NCBI RefSeq assembly: GCF_030027245.1
Contig: NZ_JASERT010000001.1
Span: forward strand, 62,001-126,000
Reading direction: 5' to 3'
DNA: 64,000 bases
Source: Asticcacaulis sp. EMRT-3
Lineage (GTDB): Bacteria > Pseudomonadota > Alphaproteobacteria > Caulobacterales > Caulobacteraceae
Part shown: in pieces, positions 27,435 to 36,457 of the stretch
Position numbering within the stretch: position 1 is the stretch's first letter
Layout: each line of letters begins with the position of its first letter
The notes under the pieces: generated by a model
Database searches by the model: none
What the model saw: only the letters and a program-made list of their open reading frames with translations
What the model was told of the DNA's origin: nothing
Position numbers and translations under genes: made by a program

Positions 27435-28381
27435 CCGGCGAAAATCCCCATCGGCAGGCCCTTATGGCCGCGGATGCTCGATGACGGAATCTCGAACAGG
27501 GTGCCGGCCAGCTTGTCATCGGCATCGACCGGTGGCTGGGCGGCGGTGGTGACGAACAGGCGGTCGAGGTTCGGCCCGGCAAAGCTCAGGCTGGTCGATT
27601 GTTTGGCGGGCACCATCACATCGAAATCGAGCACGCCGTCGGGACGGTAGCGGCTGACGCGACCACCGCCATAGTGCGACACCCAAAGCCCGTCATCGGC
27701 GTCGGTGGTGCAGCCATCCGGCAGGCCGACACCATCGGGGAATTTGGCGAAGATGCGCTTATGGCTGATGGAGCCATCGGCGGCCAGATCATAGGCATAG
27801 ACAATGCCGTCATGGGTTTCGTTGTGGTACATGATGCGGCCATCACGCGAAAAAGCCGGGCCATTGGTGCAGATATAGCCGGTGTCCATCTGGTGCACGC
27901 TCAGGTCAGGATCGATGCGGTACAGCGCCGCTATACGGTTTTTGAACGCCAGATCCATCGTACCGGTCCATAAACGTCCCGCCGGATCGACCTTGGCGTC
28001 ATTGAGGCGCACCGTGGTCAGATCGCCGTCGATGCTGAACAACGGCGTCAGGGTGAAGGGATCGAGCGTCAGGGCGTGCACCGTACGCAGGATGGCGACC
28101 AGAAAGCCGCCCGACTTGCGCTCAACGATCCACGGGATGATGCCGGGCGTGTCCCAGCTTTGCTGGCTGTTATCCTTGAAATTAAGGCGGTGCAGTTTCT
28201 GGCCGCGAATATCGACCCAGTAGAGCGCATTGTCGCGCGCCGACCAGATGGGGCCTTCGCCCAGGATCATGCCGGGCGGGGTGACGGCGCGCGGGGTTTC
28301 GTCGGCGAAGCTTGGCGAAGCGGCGAGGGCGCTGGCGGCGAGGCCCGTCAGAAGGGCGGAGCGGCGGGTGATATGACGCAT
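27431..28381 (-). CDS. SMP-30/gluconolactonase family protein, exported
   Basis: 316 residues. The N-terminal HITRRSALLTGLAASALAASPSFA is a signal peptide with a twin-arginine look. The beta-propeller marks are GEGPIWSARDNALYWVDI (metal-binding Glu), NDAKVDPAGRLWTGTM, DTGYICTNGPAFSRDGRIMYHNET, and PDGCTTDADDGLWVSHYGGGRVSRY. It probably hydrolyses a sugar lactone in the periplasm. ATG 28381 is chosen over an upstream start 48 bases earlier. Confidence 0.82.
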   Translation of the reverse strand: MRHITRRSALLTGLAASALAASPSFADETPRAVTPPGMILGEGPIWSARDNALYWVDIRGQKLHRLNFKDNSQQSWDTPGIIPWIVERKSGGFLVAILRTVHALTLDPFTLTPLFSIDGDLTTVRLNDAKVDPAGRLWTGTMDLAFKNRIAALYRIDPDLSVHQMDTGYICTNGPAFSRDGRIMYHNETHDGIVYAYDLAADGSISHKRIFAKFPDGVGLPDGCTTDADDGLWVSHYGGGRVSRYRPDGVLDFDVMVPAKQSTSLSFAGPNLDRLFVTTAAQPPVDADDKLAGTLFEIPSSSIRGHKGLPMGIFAG

Positions 28382-28448
28382 GGGGAATCCTCTCTTTTTT
28401 GCGCAACATAAAGCGCCGGGAGAGCCCATGCGTCAAGCCGCCTTTGTC

Positions 28449-28757
28449 CTACTTCCCTGCCGCATTCGGCAACAGCTTTTCCAGTGCCGCGAGGTAGGCG
28501 ACAAAGGCTTCGCGCCCGCTGCCGGTCATCGCCACGCGGGTCAGGGGTTTGCGCGCCTGAAACGTCTTGTCGATGGCAATAAAGCCTGCCTCTTCCAGCT
28601 TGCGCAGGTGCGTGGACAGATTGCCGTCGCTGGTCTGGAGCTGGGCCTTCAACTGGTTGAAATCAGCCGATCCGGCGGTCGAGAGATAGGCCATGATACC
28701 GAGCCGCAACCGGCCATGAATCACTTCGTCGATCTGGTGAATATCAAAATCATCCAT
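28449..28757 (-). CDS. Winged-helix transcriptional regulator
   Basis: 102 residues of ArsR/HTH_34-like design: RLRLGIMAYLSTAGSADFNQLKAQLQ, recognition helix TSDGNLSTHLRKLEEAGFI and the wing KTFQARKPLTRVAMTGSG. No metal-binding cysteines. It lies 12 bases after the membrane gene at 28770 on the same strand, a pairing often seen where the regulator controls its partner. Confidence 0.8.
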   Translation of the reverse strand: MDDFDIHQIDEVIHGRLRLGIMAYLSTAGSADFNQLKAQLQTSDGNLSTHLRKLEEAGFIAIDKTFQARKPLTRVAMTGSGREAFVAYLAALEKLLPNAAGK

Positions 28758-28769
28758 CGCGCTGCCCCT

Positions 28770-29387
28770 TCAGTTACGGGTGCCGCGCATCATGATCAGA
28801 CCGGGCAGGAAGATGGTGGCGAACAGCCCCGCCCCCATAACGATCAGCAGACTGGCATCGGACATAGCCGCCAATATCAAGGCAAGGGCGAAGGCGCAGA
28901 GGCTGACCAGCACCATCCAGCCGCGCCGGGCCAGCGCCCCGCTCACCAGCCAGGCTGCGCCATAAAAGGCGAAGGCGATCATAGGCATCAGACTCAACAG
29001 CTCGGGATTGCCCAGCCGGTTACTGGTGATAAAGACGGCGATCAGCATCACGATGGTGCCAAGCCCGCAGGCGGCCCATGCCGATCCAAAGGCGGTCTGG
29101 CCGTTGCCGGGTATGGCCTTGCAGTTTTTGCGCAGATTGAAGAACAGGATTAGCCACACCACCAGCCACAGCGCGGTGGCGCCGCCCCACAGTCCGGCGA
29201 TGCGCGCGCCGGTGGGCTCTGGCAGGTGGCCGGTCTGCATGGCCCATTGCACAAAGCAGGCGGCGCCAAAGATGAGGCCCGCCCCGGTCAGAAACGCGCC
29301 GCCCATGATAGGGCCGCGCTGGCCCCGTTCGGCCATCTGGCGCATAAAGGCAATATCGTCGTGTACAGTATGGGTTTGCTCGGTCAT
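28770..29387 (-). CDS. Multi-pass membrane protein, unknown
   Basis: 205 residues with six hydrophobic segments (from GGAFLTGAGLIFGAACFVQWAM to VMGAGLFATIFLPGLIMM) after a short N-terminal HDDIAFMRQMAERGQRGP. Upstream partner of the winged-helix regulator. No catalytic motif seen. Function not recognised. Confidence 0.7.
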   Translation of the reverse strand: MTEQTHTVHDDIAFMRQMAERGQRGPIMGGAFLTGAGLIFGAACFVQWAMQTGHLPEPTGARIAGLWGGATALWLVVWLILFFNLRKNCKAIPGNGQTAFGSAWAACGLGTIVMLIAVFITSNRLGNPELLSLMPMIAFAFYGAAWLVSGALARRGWMVLVSLCAFALALILAAMSDASLLIVMGAGLFATIFLPGLIMMRGTRN

Positions 29388-29549
29388 GGCGTGAAATCCC
29401 TGTTGGAAGACGGCATGATGGCTTTATAGCAGAGTGCACTTTTAAATGCAAAGTACTTTTTCTATCATCTGTGAATTACATGACAGATGGCTTCCGATCC
29501 CTGCCCATCCTGCTTAAACTGACGAGTCTGACCCTCTGGAAAATGCCCC

Positions 29550-30107
29550 ATGCCGAACCCTGATCGCCGCAAGATCATCCCGCGCCGCACGCCCGAATCG
29601 GCAGCCATGACGGCCAGCGTGCGGCGCGCCATGTTACTGACGGCCCGGCTCAACCGCCTGACCTATGATGATGCCGCCGAGGTGCGGGCGCTGTTTGGCG
29701 AACTGACCGGCCGGGCGGTCGATGACAGTTTTTTTCTGATCCCGCCCTTTTATGCGACGGGCGGGGCTGATACGCGCGTCGGGCGCAATGTCTTTATCAA
29801 CCAGAACTGCACCTTCTATGATCTGGGTGGAATCGATATTGGCGACGATGTGATGATCGGGCCGAATGTCAGCCTGATCACCTCCAGCCACCCGATAACG
29901 CCCTCTGAACGCCGCAATGGCGTCATCGCCAGCCCCATCGTGATCGGCCGGAATGTCTGGATCGCCGCGGGCGTCACGGTCATCGGCGGCGTGACGATTG
30001 GCGATAATGCGGTCGTGGCGGCGGGGTCTGTCGTCACGCAGGATGTGCCGCCGGACAGTCTTGTCGGCGGCAATCCGGCGCGAGTCATCCGTTCGATTGC
30101 GGAATAG
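29550..30107 (+). CDS. Left-handed beta-helix acetyltransferase (maltose/galactoside type)
   Basis: 185 residues. The hexapeptide repeat region covers the C-terminal half (VGRNVFINQNCTFYDLGGIDIGDDVMIGPNVSLITSSHP, then IVIGRNVWIAAGVTVIGGVTIGDNAVVAAGS). The catalytic histidine is probably in SSHP, and it ends GNPARVIRSI. Acetylates a sugar or related hydroxyl with acetyl-CoA. The exact acceptor is unknown. Confidence 0.85.
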   Translation: MPNPDRRKIIPRRTPESAAMTASVRRAMLLTARLNRLTYDDAAEVRALFGELTGRAVDDSFFLIPPFYATGGADTRVGRNVFINQNCTFYDLGGIDIGDDVMIGPNVSLITSSHPITPSERRNGVIASPIVIGRNVWIAAGVTVIGGVTIGDNAVVAAGSVVTQDVPPDSLVGGNPARVIRSIAE

Positions 30108-30131
30108 GAAAGGCTGGAGCTTTGTGAAAAG

Positions 30132-30334
30132 CAAGAACCCCCACCACCGCATCTCAGCCGCTACGCGCCCTCGTGCGGTCCCCCTCCCCAGTAAAACTGG
30201 GGAGGTATAAGAAAGAGAGCCAAGCTTTACCTCCCCAACTTTGGTTGGGTTTGGCGTCGGCGAAGGCATGTCTTTCGCCAGCCAAGGGACCACAAGCGCA
30301 GCGAAGTGGTGGTGGGGGTTCTTACTTAAAAGCC
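30132..30334. repeat. Inverted pair of family C repeats between acetyltransferase and metE
   Basis: The left unit reads CCCCCACCACCGC...CCCCTCCCCAGTAAAACTGGGGAGG, and the right unit reads ACCTCCCCAACTTTGGTTGGGT...CACAAGCGCAGCGAAGTGGTGGTGGGGG. The GTGGTGGGG sides point outward, the opposite arrangement to the DUF559 cassette at 62938. No gene inside. Confidence 0.75.
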
Positions 30335-30342
30335 CCCACCGC

Positions 30343-32649
30343 TTAAGCCTCCACAGCCAGTTCAGCGCGCAGGCGTTTCGCCGCCGCCACCATGCGCTCA
30401 AGGGCCGGGCGGGTTTCGTCCCAGCCGCGCGTCTTCAGGCCGCAATCGGGATTAACCCAGAGCTGCCGGGCTTTAAGGCTTTTCAGCGCCGCACGCAGCA
30501 GACCGGCCATTTCGGCCTCACTTGGCACCCGTGGGCTATGGATGTCATAGACACCGGGCCCGATCTGGTTGGGATAGGCGAAGCTGACAAAGGCATCGAG
30601 CAGCGCCATCTGCGAACGCGAGGTTTCAATCGAAATCACATCGGCATCCATGTCGGCAATGGCCTCGATGATGTCGTTGAACTCCGAATAGCACATGTGG
30701 CTGTGTATTTGGGTTTCGTCGGCTGCGCCCGCCGAGGCCAGCCGGAAGCCTTCGACCGCCCAGCGCAGATAATCGGCCGCGTCCTGCGCATCGAGCGGCA
30801 TACCCTCGCGGAAGGCCGCCTCGTCGATCTGGATAATGCGGATGCCGGCGGCTTCGAGATCGAGCACCTCGTCGCGGATGGCCAAAGCCACCTGACGGCA
30901 CACGGTTTCGCGCGGGATGTCGTCACGCACAAAGGCCCATTGCAGCATGGTCACCGGCCCGGTCAACATGCCCTTGACCGGCTTATCGGTCAGGGACTGC
31001 GCATAGCTGGCCCAGCCGACCGTCATGGCTTTGGGCCGTGACACATCGCCATACAGCACGGGCGGGCGCACATAGCGCGAGCCATAGGACTGCACCCAGC
31101 CGTGCTGCGTAAAGGCATAGCCATCAAGCTGTTCGGCGAAATACTGTACCATGTCGTTGCGCTCGAACTCGCCATGCACCAGCACGTCGAGGTCGATCTC
31201 TTCCTGCCAGCGGATCGCCTTTTCGGTTTCGGTTTTCAGGAAGGCCTCATAGGCTGTGGCGTCCAGTTCGCCACGGCCATGTTGCAGCCGGGCGCGCCGT
31301 ACCTCAGCGGTTTGCGGAAACGAGCCGATGGTGGTGGTGGGCAAAAGCGGCAGGTTGAGGCGCGCCGCCTGCTTTTGCTGACGCTCGGTAAACGGGCTTT
31401 GCCGCTCCAGCAAGGGCGCGCTGATCGCCGCCACACGCGCCGCTACCTGACGGTTATGGATGCGCGCTGAGGTGCGCCGCGCGGCCAGGGCCGCCGCATT
31501 ATCGGCCAGCTCAGTGGCCACATGATCGCGGCCCTCGCTTAAGGCGCGTTTGAGGACGTTCAGTTCCACCAGTTTTTGCGCAGCAAAACTGAGCCATTGG
31601 CGCAGATCGCCGTCGAGTTTCTCTTCGGCCTCAAGGTCAATCGGCACATGCAGCAGCGAACATGACGGGGCCAGGATCACCTGATCAAGCTGGGCCACCA
31701 CGGGTTCCAGCCGGTCGAGCAGGGCGGTCAGGTCGGTCTTCCAGATATTGCGGCCATCAATGATGCCGAGCGACAAAAGCTTGCCTTTCGCCAGTTCGGG
31801 CAGGCGCGGCAACAGCTCAGGGCGGCTGACCAGATCGACATGGACGCCGGCCACAGGCAGGTCGAAGGCGGCGCGCAAATTCGGCAGGCGGGTGTCGAAA
31901 TAGCTGGTCAGCATCAGCTTCACGTCGGGCACATCGCGCGCAAAGGTCTTGCAGGCCAGATCGAGCGCCCAGCGCTTGCGACCATCCAGTTCGAGCGCCA
32001 GCACCGGCTCGTCGAGCTGCACCCAGTCGGCACCCGCTGCCGCCAGGGCACGCAAGGCCTCGACATAGACGGGCAGCAGTTTCGGCAGCAGGCTCAAGGC
32101 ATCGAAACCGTCTTCGGTTCTGGCCAGACTGAGCAGGGTGACCGGCCCGACCAGCACCGGGCGGGTATGGAGGCCCAAGGCTTTGGCTTCGATGAAATCG
32201 GCCAGCGGCTTGTTATGGCGCAGCGTGAAAACCTGATCAGGGCCGATTTCGGGCAGCAGCACATGATAATTGGTGTTGAACCATTTGGTCATTTCCAGCG
32301 CGGTGGTTTCGCCGTGGTCATGGCCGCATTCGCCCCGCTCAGCCCCCTTGCCGCGCGCCATGCGGAAATAGGTGGCCAGATGGGCGTCTTCGCCAAAGCG
32401 CGCCGGTATCGCCCCCACCATGAAGGCGGCGTCGAGCAGGTGGTCGTACAGCGAGAAATCACCGGATGGAATCACGTCGATTCCGGCGGTGGCCTGTCTT
32501 TGCCAGTTAGCGGCCCGCAAAGCCGAGGCGCTTCTCAGCAGGGCGGCTTCGTCGCTCTTGCCCGACCAGAAGGATTCGAGCGCGGTTTTCAGTTCGCGCC
32601 TTTGGCCAATCCTCGGAAAGCCGAGATTGGCGGTTTGGATATGTGTCAT
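30343..32649 (-). CDS. metE: Cobalamin-independent methionine synthase
   Basis: Transfers a methyl group from 5-methyltetrahydropteroyl-triglutamate to homocysteine. 768 residues, normal for MetE. The N-terminal domain starts HIQTANLGFPRIGQRRELK. The C-terminal zinc site is visible as the His and Cys in HMCYSEF, the Glu in the SIETSRS strand, and the Cys in VNPDCGLKTRGWDET. ATG 32649 is used. An upstream B12 riboswitch implies a B12-dependent MetH elsewhere in the genome and repression of metE when cobalamin is present. Confidence 0.96.
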   Translation of the reverse strand: MTHIQTANLGFPRIGQRRELKTALESFWSGKSDEAALLRSASALRAANWQRQATAGIDVIPSGDFSLYDHLLDAAFMVGAIPARFGEDAHLATYFRMARGKGAERGECGHDHGETTALEMTKWFNTNYHVLLPEIGPDQVFTLRHNKPLADFIEAKALGLHTRPVLVGPVTLLSLARTEDGFDALSLLPKLLPVYVEALRALAAAGADWVQLDEPVLALELDGRKRWALDLACKTFARDVPDVKLMLTSYFDTRLPNLRAAFDLPVAGVHVDLVSRPELLPRLPELAKGKLLSLGIIDGRNIWKTDLTALLDRLEPVVAQLDQVILAPSCSLLHVPIDLEAEEKLDGDLRQWLSFAAQKLVELNVLKRALSEGRDHVATELADNAAALAARRTSARIHNRQVAARVAAISAPLLERQSPFTERQQKQAARLNLPLLPTTTIGSFPQTAEVRRARLQHGRGELDATAYEAFLKTETEKAIRWQEEIDLDVLVHGEFERNDMVQYFAEQLDGYAFTQHGWVQSYGSRYVRPPVLYGDVSRPKAMTVGWASYAQSLTDKPVKGMLTGPVTMLQWAFVRDDIPRETVCRQVALAIRDEVLDLEAAGIRIIQIDEAAFREGMPLDAQDAADYLRWAVEGFRLASAGAADETQIHSHMCYSEFNDIIEAIADMDADVISIETSRSQMALLDAFVSFAYPNQIGPGVYDIHSPRVPSEAEMAGLLRAALKSLKARQLWVNPDCGLKTRGWDETRPALERMVAAAKRLRAELAVEA

Positions 32650-32653
32650 GTCA

Positions 32654-32674
32654 GACCCCAAAAAGTTGGGGGTC
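32654..32674 (-). promoter_or_regulatory. Hairpin covering the metE ribosome-binding site
   Basis: On the minus strand GACCCC and GGGGTC form a stem that ends four bases before the metE ATG. The only purine-rich Shine-Dalgarno candidate (GGGG) is its 3' arm. This is a likely riboswitch expression platform acting on translation. Confidence 0.55.
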
Positions 32675-32757
32675 AGGTCTTCGAAACGCCTGTCACGCGT
32701 TTTCCTGGGAAGTCCCGCCCGTGGAAAATCGGCACGCCCGGAATGGATGTACCGGAA

Positions 32758-32945
32758 CAGGGCAGGTCTCCTGGCTTGCGTATCACGGCCTCAAAGCGCC
32801 TTCCCAGGCTGTCACCCAGTGGAGATATGCTTTGCGGCTCCTCGCCTACAGTTGCGGGAACAGCTCCGGCTTCAGACCGGATTCCCTCTTAGCCGACCCA
32901 TGCGTTGCCGCCGCGCCGGAACCCTTGTTCGACGTGCAGGCTATC
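32758..32945 (-). ncRNA. Cobalamin (B12) riboswitch of metE
   Basis: The minus strand holds the exact B12 box AGCCAGGAGACCTGCC at 32776-32761. Upstream lie the other conserved parts in order: GGTTCCGG, GGGAATCCGGT, GAAGCCGGAGCTGTTCCCGC, AACTGTAGGCG, the CCACTGGG stem and GGGAAGG. Orientation matches metE. Boundaries are approximate. Confidence 0.93.
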
Positions 32946-32966
32946 ATATCGCGCCGACGAGTCAAT

Positions 32967-32991
32967 AAAGATATAAACATATCTTTATATG
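32967..32991. promoter_or_regulatory. AT-rich palindromic operator candidate upstream of metE
   Basis: AAAGATAT-AAAC-ATATCTTT overlaps a second palindrome CATAT-CTTT-ATATG. It sits just upstream of the riboswitch start, where the metE promoter should be. It stands out sharply from the GC-rich surroundings, and the protein that binds it is unknown (possibly an ArsR- or LysR-type methionine regulator). Confidence 0.5.
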
Positions 32992-33018
32992 ATTATATGT
33001 ATGGGGGGGTGTGTAATT

Positions 33019-33049
33019 CCAATTTGCGATGTGAATCATCGCAAATTGG
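33019..33049. other. Perfect 12-bp stem-loop upstream of efp
   Basis: CCAATTTGCGAT and ATCGCAAATTGG flank a 7-base loop. No T run follows, so it is not a plain terminator. It lies between the divergent metE promoter region and efp. The rest of this 230-base gap has no gene. Confidence 0.55.
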
Positions 33050-33182
33050 CAAGGCCGACTGGCCGCCCGAGCGTATGCGAGGAGCCATGCGGCGCTTGAG
33101 CTGATAGAGTAGCCTTGCCTTTGCGCCCCAATCCGCGTAGGAACGCCCGCAAGATTATTCCCTCTTTGACAAGTTGTATCTC

Positions 33183-33749
33183 ATGAAAATCAACGCCAAC
33201 ACGATCAAACCCGGCATGGTGCTAGAATATCAGAAGGGCCTTTGGACCGTGGTGAAGACCGAGCACGTCAAGCCCGGCAAGGGCGGCGCCTTCGCTCAGG
33301 TCGAAATGAAGAACCTGATCACCGGCACCAAGCTCAATGAGCGCTTGCGCTCCGAAGAAACGGTCGAGCGCGTCGTGCTGGAGCAGCGCGATCACAGCTA
33401 TCTGTATGAAGATGGCGACATGCTGGTTTTCATGGATCAGGAAAATTACGAGCAGATCAGTCTGAGCAAGGAATGGGTCGGCGAAGATCAGGTGCAGTAT
33501 CTGCACGACGGCATGGTGGTGATCATCGAATTCCACGACGAGCGCGCCATCGGCATGACCCTGCCCGACACGGTGATTCTGGAAGTGATGGAAACCGAGC
33601 CGACCATCAAGGGCCAGACCGCGTCCTCTTCCTACAAGCCCGCCAAGGCATCGAATGGTATGCGCATCATGATCCCGCCCTTCATGGGCACGGGTGAGCG
33701 CATCGTCGTCTCCACCGAGACGGGCGAATATATGAAGCGCGCGGATTAA
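33183..33749 (+). CDS. efp: Elongation factor P
   Basis: Relieves ribosome stalling at proline stretches. 188 residues from ATG 33183: [18 protein letters not shown], the loop PGKGGAF carrying the modifiable Lys33, and [11 protein letters not shown] with [17 protein letters not shown] at the end. The N-terminal KOW-like and two OB domains are complete. Confidence 0.96.
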   Translation: MKINANTIKPGMVLEYQKGLWTVVKTEHVKPGKGGAFAQVEMKNLITGTKLNERLRSEETVERVVLEQRDHSYLYEDGDMLVFMDQENYEQISLSKEWVGEDQVQYLHDGMVVIIEFHDERAIGMTLPDTVILEVMETEPTIKGQTASSSYKPAKASNGMRIMIPPFMGTGERIVVSTETGEYMKRAD

Positions 33750-33761
33750 CCGGTCTGGCGT

Positions 33762-33883
33762 CTCCCGCCCACCCCGCTTGCGGGGAGGGGGAACCATCCG
33801 CAGGATGGTGGGAGGGGCTCTTTTCAGCCCCCCTTCGTCATCTCGCTAAAGCTCAATGCCACCTCCCCCATGTATGGGGGAGG
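33762..33883. repeat. Family C type palindromes between efp and suhB
   Basis: ACCCCGCTTGCGGGG followed by AGGGGGAACCATCCGCAGGATGGTGGGAGGGG, then a separate CACCTCCCCC-ATGTAT-GGGGGAGG palindrome at 33860-33883, 27 bases before the suhB ATG. Confidence 0.65.
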
Positions 33884-33909
33884 CGAATTATTTTACAGGA
33901 CCAGGTTTC

Positions 33910-34707
33910 ATGACCGTTCTTCAATCCTCCCTCATTCAGGTCATGGTCGGCGCGGTGCGCAAGGCCTGCAAGGGCGTGGCCCGCGATTTCGGCGAGATCA
34001 CCGAACTGCAAGTGTCGAAAAAAGGCCCCGGCGATTTCGTCACCGCCGCCGACAAGCGCGTTGAAGCCGCCCTGTTCGAGGAATTGCTGCGGGTGCGCCC
34101 CGGTTATGGCTTCCTGGGCGAAGAGCAGGGCGAGGTGTTCGGCACCGACAAGACCCACCGCTGGATCGTTGATCCGATCGACGGCACCACCAATTTCATG
34201 CACGGTATTCCGCACTTCGCCTGTACGGTGGCGCTGGAGCGTGACAATGAAATCGTGGCGGGTGTCACCTATAATCCGGTCACCAGCGATCTGTACTGGG
34301 CCGAAAAAGGCAAGGGCGCCTACCATAATGACCGCCGCCTGCGCGTTTCGTCACGCAAGACGCTCGACGATTCGCTGATCGGCACGGGCCTGCCCTTTAT
34401 CGGCAAGCCCGGTCATGCTCAGGCGCTGAAGGAACTGCACCAGATGATGCAGCGCACAGTGGGCATCCGCCGCAATGGCGCGTGCTCGCTCGATCTGGCC
34501 TATGTCGCCGCCGGTCAGTTCGATGGCTATTGGGAACGCGGGCTGAAGGCGTGGGATATGGCGGCGGGTTTGCTGCTGGTCACGGAGGCGGGCGGCAAAT
34601 ATGCCTCGATGGATTCCGACGAAAGCCCGCTGAATACCGGCACGCTGATCTGCGCCAATCAGGAACTGTACGCCGAATTCCACGAAAAGCTGCAACTGGC
34701 GAAATAG
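33910..34707 (+). CDS. suhB: Inositol-1-monophosphatase family protein (SuhB-like)
   Basis: 265-residue Mg-dependent phosphatase. Metal-site motifs: GEEQGE, WIVDPIDGTTNFMHG, and ERGLKAWDMAAG. Similarity across the length, with RRNGACSLDLAYVAAGQFDGYWE, fits SuhB-type inositol monophosphatases. A second member of the superfamily (hisN) lies at 38526. ATG 33910 removes a low-complexity upstream extension that comes from the repeat. Confidence 0.9.
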   Translation: MTVLQSSLIQVMVGAVRKACKGVARDFGEITELQVSKKGPGDFVTAADKRVEAALFEELLRVRPGYGFLGEEQGEVFGTDKTHRWIVDPIDGTTNFMHGIPHFACTVALERDNEIVAGVTYNPVTSDLYWAEKGKGAYHNDRRLRVSSRKTLDDSLIGTGLPFIGKPGHAQALKELHQMMQRTVGIRRNGACSLDLAYVAAGQFDGYWERGLKAWDMAAGLLLVTEAGGKYASMDSDESPLNTGTLICANQELYAEFHEKLQLAK

Positions 34708-34745
34708 GCTCTGCCGGATGAAGGGTTTGGCCGGGACGACGCAAG

Positions 34746-34815
34746 TACCCCTCACCCGGTCGCTTTCGCTACGCTTAAGCTCCCGTCCTCTCCCCACATG
34801 TGGGGAGAGGGGAGG
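34746..34815. repeat. Family C related palindrome after suhB
   Basis: ACCCCTCACCCGGTCGCTTTCGC...CCTCTCCCC-ACATG-TGGGGAGAGG. Same overall composition as other family C units, inverted relative to 19776. It lies between suhB and the convergent thiE. Confidence 0.6.
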
Positions 34816-34843
34816 ACAGCGATGCCCTTCATATCAATCCGCT

Positions 34844-35497
34844 CTAACCGGCGTTTAGCGCGCCATCCATCGCCGCCTTCAGCGCGTCCACGCCCGCCGC
34901 CGCGCCTTGCGGATGATTCCATACGGCAGCGGAGACGGCCAGAAAATCGGCCCCGGCGCGCACCACTTCGGCGGCATTGTCAGCCGTGATGCCGCCAATG
35001 GCCACGCACGGCACCTCCATGACTTCCTGCCAGATGCTGAGCGTTTCCAGCTCGGCCATATGCTCGACCGTCTTGGTGGTGGTCGGGTAAAAAGCGCCGA
35101 AGGCCACATAATCCGCGCCGTTTTCCGCCGCCTCCATCGCCAGATGGCGGCTGTTGTGGCAGGTGACGCCGATCATGGCATTGGGCCCCAGGATGCGCCG
35201 TGCATCGCGCAAAGGCGTGTCGGACTGACCGAGATGGACGCCATCAAGGCCCAGCTCTTTCGCCAGCATGACATGATCATTCATCAGGACGGCCACATGA
35301 TGGGCGTGGGCGATGGGCATCAGGGCGCGCGCGGCGGCGCGAATCTCGTCGTTGCTGACATCCTTCAGCCGGATTTGCAGGGCGGCCACCAGCGGCCCGC
35401 CCGCGTCAAGCGCCGCTTCGAGCGCACGGCCAAAGGCGGGCAGGTGGTCGAGGCGCGGCGGGGTGATCAGATAAAGGTGGCTGGCATGTTCGGTCAT
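34844..35497 (-). CDS. thiE: Thiamine phosphate synthase
   Basis: Joins HMP-pyrophosphate and thiazole phosphate. 217 residues. Motifs: [66 protein letters not shown], and VAIGGIT with [11 protein letters not shown]. The usual Thr/Lys of LRLK is QIRLK here. No other thiamine gene is adjacent. ATG 35497 chosen; it is divergent from bfd. Confidence 0.88.
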   Translation of the reverse strand: MTEHASHLYLITPPRLDHLPAFGRALEAALDAGGPLVAALQIRLKDVSNDEIRAAARALMPIAHAHHVAVLMNDHVMLAKELGLDGVHLGQSDTPLRDARRILGPNAMIGVTCHNSRHLAMEAAENGADYVAFGAFYPTTTKTVEHMAELETLSIWQEVMEVPCVAIGGITADNAAEVVRAGADFLAVSAAVWNHPQGAAAGVDALKAAMDGALNAG

Positions 35498-35546
35498 GCG
35501 CCTGCTTTGCCTCAACTGGCCGCGAACAGCAAGGAAAGCTTACCTA

Positions 35547-35600
35547 TTGAGAATGACTTGCAATATGACCTGGCTTCGTCTATATGAGAAGGGTTCTCAT
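35547..35600 (+). promoter_or_regulatory. Fur-like iron boxes before bfd
   Basis: TTGAGAATGACTTGCAAT at 35547-35564 and the perfect palindrome ATGAGAA-GGG-TTCTCAT at 35584-35600. Both resemble Fur operators and precede bfd by 18-70 bases, which implies induction under iron limitation. Confidence 0.7.
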
Positions 35601-35618
35601 TATCAGGATAAATACCGC

Positions 35619-35804
35619 GTGTACGTCTGTAACTGTAATGCCATCCGCGAACGTCAGGCTATGGCCGCCATCGAGGCGGGCGCGGGTACGGTCAAGGCCG
35701 TTTTCGCGCACTGTCAGGCGCGTCCGCAATGCGCCAAATGTGTCTGTGACATCCGCGAGATGATCGGCGATGCCTGTCAGGCCTTGGCCATAGCGGCGGA
35801 ATAA
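35619..35804 (+). CDS. bfd: Bacterioferritin-associated ferredoxin
   Basis: 61-residue [2Fe-2S] protein that reduces haem in bacterioferritin to release iron. Cysteines at 4, 6, 38 and 41 (VCNCN... QCAKC) match the Bfd pattern C-x-C-x31-C-x2-C. I start at GTG 35619, because the longer frame places Fur boxes inside the coding region. bfr follows 75 bases later. Confidence 0.88.
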   Translation: MYVCNCNAIRERQAMAAIEAGAGTVKAVFAHCQARPQCAKCVCDIREMIGDACQALAIAAE

Positions 35805-35879
35805 GCGATAATTTAACTTTCCACTCCGGCGCGGCGGCTCTAAGCTGGCCGCCTGAAGCCATTTGCGCGGAGAACGACC

Positions 35880-36365
35880 ATGAAGGGCCAGCCCGAAATC
35901 CTCAAGCTGCTCAATAAGGTGCTGACCAACGAGCTGACCTCGGTGAACCAGTATTTCCTGCACGCCCGCATGATCGAAAACTGGGGCCTCTATCATCTCG
36001 GCCGCATCGTCTATCAGGAATCGATCGAGGAGATGAAGCACGCCGACCTGCTCATCAAACGCATCCTGTTTCTCGACGGCCTGCCCAATCTTCAGGATCT
36101 GCACAAGCTGCGCATTGGTGAAACCATCACCGAATGTATGGAATCCGATCTCAAGGTCGAAACCGGCGGCCACGCCACCCTGGTCAGCGGCGTTGCGCTT
36201 TGCGAAGACCATAAGGACTATGTCAGCCGCGATCTGCTGGCGAAAATCCTGTCCGACACCGAGCATCATATCGATTTCCTCGAAACACAGCTCAATCTGA
36301 TCCGGCTGATGGGTGAGGCCAATTATCTGCAAAGCGCCATGAAGGACATCGAAGGCGAGGGATGA
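35880..36365 (+). CDS. bfr: Bacterioferritin
   Basis: 161-residue iron-storage subunit. Haem ligand Met52 and ferroxidase residues Glu18, Glu51, His54, Glu94 and His130 are in place ([24 protein letters not shown]). The position matching E. coli Glu127 reads Thr (SDTEHH), with Glu at 128. Paired with bfd upstream in a classic iron store/release unit. Confidence 0.95.
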   Translation: MKGQPEILKLLNKVLTNELTSVNQYFLHARMIENWGLYHLGRIVYQESIEEMKHADLLIKRILFLDGLPNLQDLHKLRIGETITECMESDLKVETGGHATLVSGVALCEDHKDYVSRDLLAKILSDTEHHIDFLETQLNLIRLMGEANYLQSAMKDIEGEG

Positions 36366-36457
36366 TTCCCGATTCCCCGAAAAAGTGTGCAAAGCGCTTT
36401 GACCTTTTCTGGCACAACGCCTAACCTCGCACGGCTTCCCGCAATGTCCGGGCAGGA

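Noticed and set aside
32643..33104. Plus-strand open frames across the riboswitch region
   Set aside because: They run antisense through conserved B12 aptamer motifs and show no protein family features.
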